From Sphingosinicella microcystinivorans (GTDB lineage Bacteria; Pseudomonadota; Alphaproteobacteria; Sphingomonadales; Sphingomonadaceae): a stretch of 64,000 bases of DNA. The stretch is taken from assembly GCF_027941835.1 (NCBI RefSeq), contig NZ_CP116005.1, forward strand, positions 1,503,501 through 1,567,500, given 5' to 3'. Shown piece by piece: positions 27,863 through 36,077 of the stretch. A program made the position numbers and the translations under genes. Position 1 is the first letter of the stretch; the number at the start of each line of letters is the position of its first letter. The notes under the pieces were generated by a model. It was not told where the DNA came from. It did no database searches and was given only the letters and a program-made list of their open reading frames with translations.

Positions 27863-28159
27863 TCAGGCCGCCAGTGTCGGAATGCGCTCGATCTCCGCGG
27901 CGATTGCCTCACCTTCGACGGCAAGATCATAGGCGGCCTGCATACGAAGCCAGAAGCCTCCGCCGTTCCCGAGCAGCTTGCCGAGCCGCAATGCAGTGTG
28001 CGGTGTGATCGGCTGACGTTCGCCGAGGATATCGTACAGCGTCGGCCGCGAAATACCGAGGAGCGACGCGATCTCCGTTTTCGACTTGCCCAGTGCGGGG
28101 AGCACGTCTTCGCGCAGGATTTCGCCGGGGTGCGTGGGACGAAGCCCCTTCATCGGCAT
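27863..28159 (-). CDS. higA: HigA-type antitoxin (HTH, Xre family)
   Basis: A 98-residue DNA-binding antitoxin. It starts with RPTHPGEILREDVLPALG, the usual HigA opening, and has a helix-turn-helix in KSKTEIASLLGISRPTLYDIL. A C-terminal helix (FWLRMQAAYDLAVEGE) serves for dimerisation and toxin binding in relatives. The start ATG at 28159 has a near-perfect Shine-Dalgarno (AAGGAGGTT). It follows the toxin gene by 19 bases, in the toxin-first order typical of higBA. It should neutralise HigB and repress the operon by binding the palindromes upstream. Confidence 0.92.
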   Translation of the reverse strand: MPMKGLRPTHPGEILREDVLPALGKSKTEIASLLGISRPTLYDILGERQPITPHTALRLGKLLGNGGGFWLRMQAAYDLAVEGEAIAAEIERIPTLAA

Positions 28160-28178
28160 GGCTGAACCTCCTTTCAGG

Positions 28179-28454
28179 TCAATGATAGTCTTCGATATCG
28201 ACATCTACGGCGTCGGTGCCGTCGAAGCCGAATGTGATCCGGTAGTTTCCGCTCGCGTCGACCGCATATCGCCTGGGCTTCCCCTGCAAGCCATGAAACC
28301 GATAGCCGGGCAGGTTCATTTCCTCCGGTGTGACCGCGGCCTCGAGCGCTGCAAGAATGCGCCTGACCCGGTCTGTATTCGCAACCGGCAGTTTCGAGGC
28401 GTTCCCCTCCTCCGCAAATCTGCGGAGCGGTTTGCTGCGGTAACTCCTGATCAT
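28179..28454 (-). CDS. higB: HigB-type toxin (RelE/ParE superfamily mRNA interferase)
   Basis: A 91-residue toxin of the RelE fold. The start MIRSYRSKPLRRFAEEG matches the HigB/GraT opening, and the centre has YRFHGLQGKPRRYAVDASGNYRI, read here as two blocks (FHGLQGKPRRYA and SGNYRITF), with the basic residues used for ribosome-bound mRNA cleavage. The C terminus is a beta strand (VDVDIEDYH). It should cut mRNA on the ribosome when free of HigA. There is no ribosome site before its ATG, and the likely promoter places the transcript start at or next to that ATG. Confidence 0.92.
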   Translation of the reverse strand: MIRSYRSKPLRRFAEEGNASKLPVANTDRVRRILAALEAAVTPEEMNLPGYRFHGLQGKPRRYAVDASGNYRITFGFDGTDAVDVDIEDYH

Positions 28455-28459
28455 ACGGG

Positions 28460-28513
28460 AATGTAAGCTATCACCTTACATGTTGCAAACGATTTGTAAG
28501 GTGTTGGCTTACA
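28460..28513 (-). promoter_or_regulatory. higBA promoter with two palindromic operators
   Basis: Read on the minus strand, TTGCAA (28483-28488) and TACATT (28460-28465) are 17 bases apart and form a sigma-70-like promoter. Two copies of TGTAAG-N7-CTTACA lie at 28462-28480 and 28495-28513, 33 bases apart centre to centre, about three helical turns. The first covers the -10 box and spacer, the second lies just upstream of the -35 box. Binding of HigA dimers to both would block RNA polymerase. The transcript would start within a base of the higB ATG, so the toxin message is probably leaderless. Confidence 0.8.
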
Positions 28514-28659
28514 AAGACGCCATCGCCAAGGGTGGATTCCAGGGCTTGATTCCGGCGCGACTCGCGCAAAACCTTCATAATTCGGCCCGCAAAGCGTAAC
28601 GCAAAGGCGCGATACGCTGGCGCGCAAGCAGCAGTCCGCCAGTGGAGGTCGACTTGAAC

Positions 28660-29511
28660 ATGTCTGCGCCGGACGACTTCGCCGAACGCGTCGCATCGCT
28701 TCGGCCGAGCGAGCCCGAGGTGCGGAGGAGCGACCGCCGCCGTTACCGCACGATCTGGATTTCGGACGTGCACCTCGGCACGCGCGGCTGCAACGCCGAC
28801 CTGCTCATCGACTTCCTCGACAGCGTCGATTCCGACACGCTCTACCTCGTCGGCGACATCATCGACGGCTGGCGGCTGAAGAAGAGCTGGTACTGGCCCG
28901 CCAAGCACAACGACATCGTCTGGCGCCTGCTGAAGCGCGCCAAGCGCGGCACGCGCGTCATCTACATTCCGGGCAACCACGACGAGGTGTTCCGCCAGTT
29001 CACGGGCCTCAGCTTCGGCGGCGTCGAGATTCGCTCGAAGGCGATCCACGAGACGGCGGACGGCCGCCGCCTGCTCGTGCTGCACGGCGACGAGTTCGAC
29101 GCCGTGGTGCTCTACGCGCGCTGGCTCGCGTTCCTCGGCGACGCCGCCTACGAAATGATGATGAAGCTGAACACGCTCGTCAACAAGGTGCGCGCGCGCT
29201 TCGGGATGCCCTACTGGTCGCTTTCCAAGCACGCCAAGCACAAGGTGAAGAACGCGGTGGAGTTCATCAGCCGCTTCGAGGAGGCGGTGGCGAAGGCCGC
29301 CGGCGACCGTCGGCTCGACGGCGTCGTCTGCGGCCACATCCACACGGCGGAGACGCGGCAGTTCGGCGACGTCGTCTACTACAACGACGGCGACTGGGTG
29401 GAAGGCTGCACCGCGCTCGTCGAGCACTTCACGGGCGAGATGGAGATCCTGCACTGGGCCGACGAGGTGAACGGGCGCGTGCTTCCGCTCGTGCAGGCGG
29501 ACGCGGCTTGA
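28660..29511 (+). CDS. UDP-2,3-diacylglucosamine diphosphatase-like metallophosphoesterase
   Basis: A 283-residue calcineurin-type phosphoesterase. The metal motifs are in order: WISDVHLG, LVGDIIDGW, PGNHDEV, LHGDEFD and CGHIHTAE. The set and spacing match the LpxH-like group of alphaproteobacteria rather than LpxI. The enzyme may cleave UDP-diacylglucosamine in lipid A synthesis, though in this order a separate LpxI often does that. Start could also be TTG at 28654, which is better spaced from the GGAGG site; I give the ATG at 28660. The glycosyltransferase gene follows by 49 bases. Confidence 0.88.
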   Translation: MSAPDDFAERVASLRPSEPEVRRSDRRRYRTIWISDVHLGTRGCNADLLIDFLDSVDSDTLYLVGDIIDGWRLKKSWYWPAKHNDIVWRLLKRAKRGTRVIYIPGNHDEVFRQFTGLSFGGVEIRSKAIHETADGRRLLVLHGDEFDAVVLYARWLAFLGDAAYEMMMKLNTLVNKVRARFGMPYWSLSKHAKHKVKNAVEFISRFEEAVAKAAGDRRLDGVVCGHIHTAETRQFGDVVYYNDGDWVEGCTALVEHFTGEMEILHWADEVNGRVLPLVQADAA

Positions 29512-29560
29512 ACCGGGTGGAGCGGATGCGGCGCGGGCGCACGACCGCGATACGGGCCCA

Positions 29561-30580
29561 ATGCGCATAGCCATCGTCACCGACGCGTGGGAGCCGCAGG
29601 TGAACGGCGTCGTGCGCACGCTCCAGATGGTGCGCGGCGAGCTGGAGCGCGCCGGGCATGACGTGCTGGTGCTTTCGCCCGATGCGTGGCCGTCGCTGCC
29701 CTGCCCCGGCTACGGCGAAATCCGGCTGGCGTTCGCTACGTCCGGGCAGGTCGGGCGGCGTCTCGGCGCGTTCGCTCCCGATGCCATCCATGTCGCCACG
29801 GAAGGCCCGCTCGGGCTCGCCGCGCGGCGCTGGTGCCTGCGCGCGCGCTTTCCGTTCACGACCGCCTATCATACGCATTTCCCGGACTACGTGTCGGCGC
29901 GCACCGGCCTTCCGGCGGCGTGGTTCTGGCGGTACGAGCGCTGGTTCCACGGCCCCGCTGCGAGCGTGCTCGCCGCGACGCCGAGCCTTCGGGAGCAGCT
30001 TGCCGCGCAGGGCATCGGCCCCACCATGCCGTTCGGGCGCGGCGTCGATCTTGCGAACTTCTCGGCGGACAGCCCGCCGCATGCCGCCTATGCGGCGCTG
30101 CCGCGGCCCATCCAGCTCTATGTCGGGCGCGTCGCGGTGGAGAAGAACATCGAGGCGTTCCTCGCCACCCGCCATCCGGGGACGCGCGTCGTCGTGGGGG
30201 ACGGCCCGGCGCGAAAGCCGCTCGAACGGCGGTTCCCGGACGTGATCTTCCTCGGCGCCCTCAAGGGCGCGGCGCTCGCCGCCGCCTATGCGGGCGCGGA
30301 CGTGTTCGTGTTCCCCAGCCGCACCGACACGTTCGGCATGGTGCTGATCGAGGCGCTCGCCTCCGGCCTGCCGGTGGCGGCGTATCCGGTGCAGGGGCCG
30401 ATCGACATCGTGACGCCGGAGACGGGCTGCCTCGACGAGGACCTCGGCGCGGCCATCGCCGGGGCGCTCGGAAAGGATCGTGCAGCGTGCGCCGCCTATG
30501 GGCGGAGTTTCAGCTGGGAACGCGCCGCCGCCGAGTTCCGGCGCGCGCTCGTGCCGCTAAATCCCTTGATCGCGGCCTGA
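29561..30580 (+). CDS. GT4-family glycosyltransferase
   Basis: A 339-residue GT-B glycosyltransferase. The N-terminal Rossmann domain starts MRIAIVTDAWEPQVNGVVRT and carries PDAIHVATEGPLG, while the C-terminal domain holds YVGRVAVEKNIEAFL, VVGDGPARKPLE and the E-x7-E pair in FPSRTDTFGMVLIEALASG. This pattern is close to the alpha-mannosyltransferases that build phospholipid or glycolipid mannosides. With the neighbouring phosphoesterase, it may act in membrane glycolipid metabolism. A terminator follows the gene. Confidence 0.9.
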   Translation: MRIAIVTDAWEPQVNGVVRTLQMVRGELERAGHDVLVLSPDAWPSLPCPGYGEIRLAFATSGQVGRRLGAFAPDAIHVATEGPLGLAARRWCLRARFPFTTAYHTHFPDYVSARTGLPAAWFWRYERWFHGPAASVLAATPSLREQLAAQGIGPTMPFGRGVDLANFSADSPPHAAYAALPRPIQLYVGRVAVEKNIEAFLATRHPGTRVVVGDGPARKPLERRFPDVIFLGALKGAALAAAYAGADVFVFPSRTDTFGMVLIEALASGLPVAAYPVQGPIDIVTPETGCLDEDLGAAIAGALGKDRAACAAYGRSFSWERAAAEFRRALVPLNPLIAA

Positions 30581-30605
30581 GGCGTGCCTATAGTTCCGAC
30601 GTACC

Positions 30606-30632
30606 GGCCGCCCCCCAAAGGGCGGCCCTTTT
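30606..30632 (+). terminator. Rho-independent terminator after the glycosyltransferase
   Basis: An 8-bp GC stem (GGCCGCCC, loop CCCAAA, then the complement) at 30606-30627 is followed by CTTTTC. It separates the glycosyltransferase gene from the downstream TrcR gene, which begins 33 bases later, so the latter should have its own promoter. Confidence 0.8.
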
Positions 30633-30664
30633 CATTCGCTCTTTCGGGAAAAGGCGCATCCGTC

Positions 30665-31312
30665 ATGGCCCAGAACTACCCGCTGATGCCGCACGCGACC
30701 GCCGCCTGGCTGGTCGACAACACCGCGCTCACCTTTTCGCAGATCGCCGATTTCTGCGGGCTGCACGTGCTCGAGGTGCAGGCGATCGCCGACGAGACGG
30801 CGTCCGCGCGGCACATCCCGCGCGATCCGGTGCGCGCCGGCGACCTGACGCAGGCCGAGCTCGACAAGGGGCAGGCCGACCCTTCCCACCGCCTCGTCCT
30901 CCAGAAGGGGCCGGAGCAGCAGCGCCGCACCAAGGGGCCGCGCTACACGCCCGTGTCGAAGCGGCAGGACAAGCCGGACGGCATCGCGTGGATCGTGCGC
31001 AACCACCCGGAGATCACCGACGCGCAGATCTCGCGCATCATCGGCACGACCAAGACGACGATCTCGGCGATCCGCGACAAGACGCACTGGAACATCCAGA
31101 ACATCACGCCGAAGGACCCGGTGACGCTCGGCCTCTGCTCGCAGCGCGAGCTCGATGCGCTCGTCGCGCTCGCCGCGAAGAAGGCGGGCATCGAGCGCGT
31201 CGACGTGACCTTCGACCACGACCGCGACGAGCTTCTGGAAGAGCTCCGCAAGGAACGCGCCGAGGCCGCCCGCGCCGCGCAGGACGCGCTGGACGAAGCC
31301 GATCAGGACTGA
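30665..31312 (+). CDS. trcR: DUF1013 family transcriptional regulator (TrcR-like)
   Basis: A 215-residue protein of a family confined to alphaproteobacteria. It has an N-terminal helix-turn-helix-like part (ALTFSQIADFCGLHVLEVQ) and a second one (TDAQISRIIGTTKTTISAIR), then a charged C-terminal helix (DRDELLEELRKERAE). In Caulobacter a member is a cell-cycle-linked factor that associates with RNA polymerase. The ATG at 30665 starts MAQNYPLMPHATA, as in relatives. It is a single gene after a terminator. Target genes cannot be deduced. Confidence 0.85.
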   Translation: MAQNYPLMPHATAAWLVDNTALTFSQIADFCGLHVLEVQAIADETASARHIPRDPVRAGDLTQAELDKGQADPSHRLVLQKGPEQQRRTKGPRYTPVSKRQDKPDGIAWIVRNHPEITDAQISRIIGTTKTTISAIRDKTHWNIQNITPKDPVTLGLCSQRELDALVALAAKKAGIERVDVTFDHDRDELLEELRKERAEAARAAQDALDEADQD

Positions 31313-31363
31313 CGTTTCCGTGAGGTCGATGCGGCGTGCCGCGGGGCCTAAGCCGGTGCGGTC

Positions 31364-32482
31364 ATGACGACAGGCACCACAGGCGGCACCGCTGCCGGCT
31401 CCATCGGCGACGCATCGCTCGCGGACCACGCGTTCCCGCCCGACGAAGGCGAGGAGCGGCGCGGGCTGTTCTATCCGCTCGGCCGCTGGGTGCCGCCCGC
31501 GGGCAAGCTGCACGAGGTCGCGCCGGGCGTGTTCTGGCTGCGGATGCCGCTGCCGATGAGCCTCGACCACATCAACCTCTGGGTGCTGGACGACGGGGAC
31601 GGCTGGGCGATCGTCGACACGGGGCTCAACACCGCGGACGGCAAGGCGGTGTGGCGCGCCCTGCTCGCCGGTCCGCTCGCGGGGAAACCGGTCCGCCGCG
31701 TCATCGTCACGCACTACCATCCCGACCATCTCGGGCTCGCCGGCTGGCTCACCTACAAGACCGGCGCGCCGCTGGTGATGGCGCGCACCGAATATCTGAT
31801 GGCGCGGATGCTGGCGCTCGACGTCGCGGAGGCGCCGCCGGAGCAGGTGATGGATTTCTACCGCGCTGCGGGCTGGCCGGAGGCGTCGCTGGAGGCGCTG
31901 CGCACGCGCGGCTGGGGCCGCTTCGCGAGCGCGGTGTCGCGCCTGCCCCCGAGCTTCCTGCGCCTTGCCGAGGGCGACGTGCTGCGTATCGGCGGCCGGG
32001 CATGGCGGGTGGTCGTCGGGCGCGGCCATACGCCGGAACACGCCTGCCTCGTCACCGACGACGACGGGCTGATGCTGGCGGGCGACCAGGTGCTGCCGCG
32101 CATCACCTCCAACGTCTCGGTCTATCCGACCGAGCCCGAGGCCGATCCGCTCGGCGACTGGCTCGCCAGCATCGAGAAGCTGCGCGCGCTCGACCATGAT
32201 CTCTACGTGCTCCCTGCGCACAACGAGCCGTTCCGGGGGCTGCACGCGCGCCTCAACCAGCTCGAGGCCGACCATCACCGCAAGCTCGACGCGCTGGAGG
32301 CGTTCGTCGCCGTCCCGAAGCGCGCCTACGACTGCTTCGAGGTGCTGTTCCGCCGCCCGATCGGCGACGACGAGATCATGATGGCGACCGGCGAGACGCT
32401 GGCGCACCTGCATTACCTCGAGCGGCGCGGCCGGGCCGTGCGCACGCGGACGGACGGCGTGGACTGGTATCGTGCGGCCTGA
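31364..32482 (+). CDS. MBL-fold metallo-hydrolase
   Basis: A 372-residue beta-lactamase-fold hydrolase. The N-terminal 50 residues are extra. The zinc motifs are THYHPDHLG, GHTPEHACL, LAGDQVLP and PAHNEPF, followed by a long C-terminal domain (about 280-372) with helices that resemble the winged helix seen in related hydrolases. It shares no strong sequence match with the LACTB2-like protein at 22.6 kb. Gene order (HAD hydrolase, acyl-CoA ligase next) hints at CoA-thioester chemistry. Overlaps the next gene by 11 bases. Confidence 0.88.
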   Translation: MTTGTTGGTAAGSIGDASLADHAFPPDEGEERRGLFYPLGRWVPPAGKLHEVAPGVFWLRMPLPMSLDHINLWVLDDGDGWAIVDTGLNTADGKAVWRALLAGPLAGKPVRRVIVTHYHPDHLGLAGWLTYKTGAPLVMARTEYLMARMLALDVAEAPPEQVMDFYRAAGWPEASLEALRTRGWGRFASAVSRLPPSFLRLAEGDVLRIGGRAWRVVVGRGHTPEHACLVTDDDGLMLAGDQVLPRITSNVSVYPTEPEADPLGDWLASIEKLRALDHDLYVLPAHNEPFRGLHARLNQLEADHHRKLDALEAFVAVPKRAYDCFEVLFRRPIGDDEIMMATGETLAHLHYLERRGRAVRTRTDGVDWYRAA

Positions 32483-33158
32483 GGTGAAGGCGGTGCTCTG
32501 GGATTTCGGCGGGGTCATCACCTCGTCGCCGTTCGAGGCGTTCAACCGCTACGAGGCCGGGCGCGGGCTGCCGAAGGACACGATCCGGCGCGTCAACGCC
32601 GCGAACCCGGACGGCAACGCCTGGGCGCGGCTCGAACGCAGCGAGATCGACGCCGACGCCTTCAACGCGCTGTTCGCGGAGGAAGCAGCGGCGCTCGGGC
32701 ACCGGATCGCGGGGCGCGACGTGCTGTCGCTGCTGGCGGGCGACATCCGCCCGGCGATGGTCGCGGCGCTCGACACGCTGAAGGCCGCGGGCCTCAGGAT
32801 CGGCTGCATCACCAACAACGCCAAGGTCGGGCGCGGCGCGGGCATGGCCGCCGATGCCGAAAAGGCGGCCGCCGTCGCGGCGATCCTCGCGCGGTTCGAG
32901 TATGTCATCGAAAGCGCCAAGGTCGGCGTCCGCAAGCCCGATCCGCGCATCTACCGCATGATGTGCGACGCGCTCGGCGTGGCGCCGGAGGCCTGCGTCT
33001 ACCTCGACGACCTCGGCATCAACTGCAAGCCCGCCGCCGCGATGGGCATGGCGGCGATCAAGGTGACGGACGAGCGCCAAGCGCTCGCCGACCTCGCACG
33101 GCTCACCGGCCTCCAATTCCCGGGATTTTCAGCGAAAGTTCAGACACGGGCGCTATAG
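32472..33158 (+). CDS. HAD-IA family hydrolase
   Basis: A 228-residue haloacid-dehalogenase-type hydrolase. Motif I is VLWDFGGVIT (first Asp nucleophile; the second acidic residue is replaced by Gly), motif II IGCITNN, motif III the Lys of KVGVRKPDPRIY, and motif IV YLDDLGIN. The missing second Asp in motif I, as in the N-terminal domain of ACAD10-type proteins, may alter activity. The start is GTG at 32472, inside the preceding gene, so the genes are coupled. It precedes an acyl-CoA ligase. The substrate is unknown. Confidence 0.86.
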   Translation: MRPEVKAVLWDFGGVITSSPFEAFNRYEAGRGLPKDTIRRVNAANPDGNAWARLERSEIDADAFNALFAEEAAALGHRIAGRDVLSLLAGDIRPAMVAALDTLKAAGLRIGCITNNAKVGRGAGMAADAEKAAAVAAILARFEYVIESAKVGVRKPDPRIYRMMCDALGVAPEACVYLDDLGINCKPAAAMGMAAIKVTDERQALADLARLTGLQFPGFSAKVQTRAL

Positions 33159-33187
33159 TCGCGCAAAACGCATTGCGGGAGAGACGG

Positions 33188-34879
33188 ATGCCGGGCGGCG
33201 CGGACTGGATGCAGACCTACGGACACCCCGTGCCGTGGGACCTCGCGCTGGAGCCGATGCCCGTGCACAGGCTGATCGAGGATGCCGCCGCGCGCGCGCC
33301 GGACGCCGCCTGCATCGACTTCCTCGGGCGCATCACCACCTATGCCGAGATCGCCGGGGCGGTGGACAAGGCCGCGCGCGGCTTCCAGATCCTCGGCGTG
33401 CGGCGCGGCATCAAGGTCGGGCTCTTCCTGCCGAACTGCCCGCAGTACGTGATCGCCTACTATGCGATCATGAAGGCGGGCGGCACGGCGGTGAACTTCT
33501 CGCCGCTCTACACGGCGGACGAGCTTCGCCACCAGGTGGAGGACAGCGAGACCGACATCATGGTCTGCCTCGACGTCGCGCAGCTCTACCCGACGATCGC
33601 CGAGGTGCTGGAAAGCTCGCGCCTGCGCTGCCTCGTCGTCGGCTCGCTCGCGGACGTGCTGCCCGCCGGCAAGGCGCTGCTCTACCGCATGTTCAAGCGC
33701 CGCGAGCGTTCGAAGGTGAAGGCGGACCTGCGGCACATCCGCTTCCCGAGCCTGCTGGAGAACGACGGGCTGGAGGACGCGCCCGAGATCGACGTCCACG
33801 GCGATATCGCGCTCCTGCAATACACCGGCGGCACCACGGGCACGCCGAAGGGTGCCGTGCTCACCCACGCCAACCTCTCGATCAACGCGCAGCAGGTGCA
33901 GGCGATCGACCCCGAGCCGGACGTCGAGGACCGCATCCTCGGCGCGCTGCCGCTGTTCCACGTGTTCGCGAACACCTGCGTGCTCAACCGCACGGTGCTG
34001 CGCGGCGGCGAGATGGTGCTGCTGCCGAAGTTCGAGCTGGGCCTTGCGCTGGAGACGATCCAGCGCCGCCGCATCACCGCGCTGCCCGGCGTGCCGACCA
34101 TGTACCAGGCGTTCCTCGACAGCCCGAAGATCGCCAAGTTCGACCTCACCTCGATCCGCGCCTGCATCTCGGGCGGCGCGCCGATGCCCGCCGAGCTCAA
34201 GACCCGGTTCGAGGCGAAGACGCAGGCGAAGGTGGTGGAGGGCTACGGCCTCACCGAAAGCGCGGGCGTCGTCTCGGTGAACCCCTACGAGACGGGCGGC
34301 AAGCCCGGCTCCATCGGCCAGCCGATCCCCGGCACGCGCATCGTCATCGTCGACAAGGAGGACCCGTCGAAGCCCGCCCCGGACGGCGAGCCGGGCGAGA
34401 TCACCGTGGCGGGTCCGCAGATCATGCGCGGCTACTGGAAGAAGGACGAGGCCACGAAGGAGGCCTTCATCGACGGGCGGCTGCGCACCGGGGACGTTGG
34501 CTACATCGACGCGGACGGCTACGTCTACGTCGTCGACCGGCTGAAGGACATGATCGTCGTCGGCGGCTTCAAGGCGTTTCCGAGCCAGCTCGAAGCCGTG
34601 CTCTACAAGAACGACGCGGTGAAGGAAGCCATCGTCATCGGCGTGCCCGACCCGTATCTCGGCGAGCGGCCGAAGGCGTTCGTGACGTTGCAGCCGGGCG
34701 CCGACGCGACGGAGAAGGCGCTGCTCGATTATCTGAACGCGCACGTCGGCAAGCACGAACGCGCCGTCGCCGTCGAGATTCGCGAAACCCTGCCCAAGAC
34801 GATGATCGGCAAGCTTTCCAGAAAGGAACTGGTCGCCGAGGCGCGCGCCCGCTACGACGCGACACGACTGGCAAGCTGA
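33188..34879 (+). CDS. fadD: Long-chain fatty acid-CoA ligase
   Basis: A 563-residue acyl-activating enzyme of the ANL superfamily. The AMP-binding motif is YTGGTTGTPKGAVLTH; the A5-type motif is VEGYGLTESAG; DVGYIDADGYVYVVDRLKD and the catalytic Lys in KTMIGKLSRKEL complete the enzyme. It converts a fatty acid, ATP and CoA to acyl-CoA for beta-oxidation or lipid synthesis. Start ATG 33188 follows a GGGAGAGA site and begins MPGGADWMQTYG. It sits in a compact operon with HAD, GST-like and EVE genes. Confidence 0.93.
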   Translation: MPGGADWMQTYGHPVPWDLALEPMPVHRLIEDAAARAPDAACIDFLGRITTYAEIAGAVDKAARGFQILGVRRGIKVGLFLPNCPQYVIAYYAIMKAGGTAVNFSPLYTADELRHQVEDSETDIMVCLDVAQLYPTIAEVLESSRLRCLVVGSLADVLPAGKALLYRMFKRRERSKVKADLRHIRFPSLLENDGLEDAPEIDVHGDIALLQYTGGTTGTPKGAVLTHANLSINAQQVQAIDPEPDVEDRILGALPLFHVFANTCVLNRTVLRGGEMVLLPKFELGLALETIQRRRITALPGVPTMYQAFLDSPKIAKFDLTSIRACISGGAPMPAELKTRFEAKTQAKVVEGYGLTESAGVVSVNPYETGGKPGSIGQPIPGTRIVIVDKEDPSKPAPDGEPGEITVAGPQIMRGYWKKDEATKEAFIDGRLRTGDVGYIDADGYVYVVDRLKDMIVVGGFKAFPSQLEAVLYKNDAVKEAIVIGVPDPYLGERPKAFVTLQPGADATEKALLDYLNAHVGKHERAVAVEIRETLPKTMIGKLSRKELVAEARARYDATRLAS

Positions 34880-34890
34880 AAAGGGCAAAC

Positions 34891-35532
34891 ATGTCGCGCA
34901 CGCTCTACGGGTACTGGCGCTCGTCGGCGTCCTACCGGGTCCGCATCGCGCTGAACCTCAAGGGGCTCGACTACGAGAGCAAGGGCATCGACCTGCGCAC
35001 GGGCGCGCAAGGCGGCGTCGGCTTCAAGCTGCTGAACCCGCAGGGCTTCGTGCCCTATTTCATCGACGGCGACGTCGGCCTCAACCAGAGCCTTGCGATC
35101 ATCGAATACCTCGACGAGACCTGTCCCGAGCCGCCGCTCCTCGATCCCGATCCGGTGAAGCGCGCGCGCATCCGCGCCGCCGCGCAGATCATCGCGTGCG
35201 ACATCCACCCGATCAACAACCTGCGCGTGCTGAAATACCTGAAAGCGAGCATGGGTCAGGCGCAGGAGGCGATCGACGACTGGTATCGCCACTGGGTGGG
35301 CGAAGGCTTCCAGCCGCTCGAGGAGATCGCCGAAGGGTCGGCCGGGCCGTACCTGTTCGGGGACCGGGTGACGCTCGCCGACGTCTGCCTCGCGCCGCAG
35401 ATGTACAACGCGCGCCGCCTGCGCAGCGACCTTTCGCGCTTCCCCTCGCTCGTGGAGATCGACAAGGCCTTGATGACGCTGCCGGCATTTCTTAACGCTC
35501 GCCCCGAGGCGCAACCGGACGCGGATAGCTGA
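34891..35532 (+). CDS. maiA: Maleylacetoacetate isomerase
   Basis: A 213-residue zeta-class GST. The active site SSASYRVRIAL (Ser-rich motif with catalytic Ser and Cys/Ser) sits at residues 11-21, the cis-proline in NPQGFVPYF and the gamma-glutamyl site in NQSLAIIEYLDET. The C-terminal block CDIHPINNLRVLKYL is diagnostic for MaiA. The enzyme isomerises maleylacetoacetate to fumarylacetoacetate in tyrosine breakdown, or maleylpyruvate in gentisate breakdown. No homogentisate dioxygenase or fumarylacetoacetase is in the window. It starts 11 bases after fadD. Confidence 0.92.
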   Translation: MSRTLYGYWRSSASYRVRIALNLKGLDYESKGIDLRTGAQGGVGFKLLNPQGFVPYFIDGDVGLNQSLAIIEYLDETCPEPPLLDPDPVKRARIRAAAQIIACDIHPINNLRVLKYLKASMGQAQEAIDDWYRHWVGEGFQPLEEIAEGSAGPYLFGDRVTLADVCLAPQMYNARRLRSDLSRFPSLVEIDKALMTLPAFLNARPEAQPDADS

Positions 35533-35534
35533 GC

Positions 35535-35936
35535 ATGGCATACTGGCTGGTGAAGACCGAGCCCACCAAGTGGAGCTGGGACGATCAGGTGAAGGCGAAA
35601 CGCACGCACTGGAACGGCGTGCGCAACGCGCAGGCGCTCGGCAACATGCGCGCGATGAAGAAAGGCGACCTCGTGTTCTTCTACCATTCGGTGGAGGGCA
35701 AGGAGATCGTCGGCATCACGAAGGTCGCGCGCGAGTTCTATCCCGATCCCGACGACGAGAAGTCCGGGCTCGTCGACCTCGAAGCGGTGAAGCCGCTGCG
35801 GACGCCGGTGACGCTTGCCGCGCTGAAGGCCGACGAGCGCCTGAAGGACCTCGCACTCATCCGCCAGTCGCGGCTTTCGGTGATGCCGATCGACGACAAG
35901 GCGTGGGGCATCATCTCGAAGATGGGCGGCATCTAA
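35535..35936 (+). CDS. EVE domain protein
   Basis: A 133-residue cytoplasmic protein, a single EVE domain (PUA-like fold). It starts MAYWLVKTEPTKWSWDD, with the WNGVRNAQALGNMRAMKKGD and KEIVGITKVAREFYPDPDD blocks typical of thymocyte-nuclear-protein-like EVE proteins. These domains bind modified bases such as 5-methyl- or 5-hydroxymethylcytosine in DNA, or RNA. It starts 2 bases after maiA, so it is the last gene of the operon. A functional link to fatty-acid activation is not evident. Confidence 0.92.
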   Translation: MAYWLVKTEPTKWSWDDQVKAKRTHWNGVRNAQALGNMRAMKKGDLVFFYHSVEGKEIVGITKVAREFYPDPDDEKSGLVDLEAVKPLRTPVTLAALKADERLKDLALIRQSRLSVMPIDDKAWGIISKMGGI

Positions 35937-35940
35937 TGCT

Positions 35941-36068
35941 CCTCTCCCGCTTGCGGGAGAGGATACGGAGCCTTGGCCGGAGGCCGCCGGCGAAGTTGGT
36001 GAGGGTGCTGCCCTCACCCTCCCACCGCTTCGCGGCGGGCCCCGCCCTCTCCCGCAGGCGGGAGAGGG
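35941..36068. repeat. Composite palindromic intergenic repeat
   Basis: Three hairpins fill this gap: CCTCTCCCGC-TT-GCGGGAGAGG at 35941-35962, a weaker GGTGAGGG/CCCTCACC pair around 35998-36019, and CCCTCTCCCGC-AG-GCGGGAGAGGG at 36045-36068. The first and third are near copies of the same palindrome, so the unit as a whole looks like a mobile or amplified intergenic repeat. It lies between the EVE gene and the convergent amidohydrolase gene and may serve as a bidirectional terminator. Confidence 0.8.
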
Positions 36069-36077
36069 AATGTTGCC

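Noticed and set aside
35941-36068. Three hairpins considered as a structured RNA or riboswitch
   Set aside because: They lie after two convergent genes rather than before one, and consist of near-identical palindromes, as expected for an intergenic repeat.
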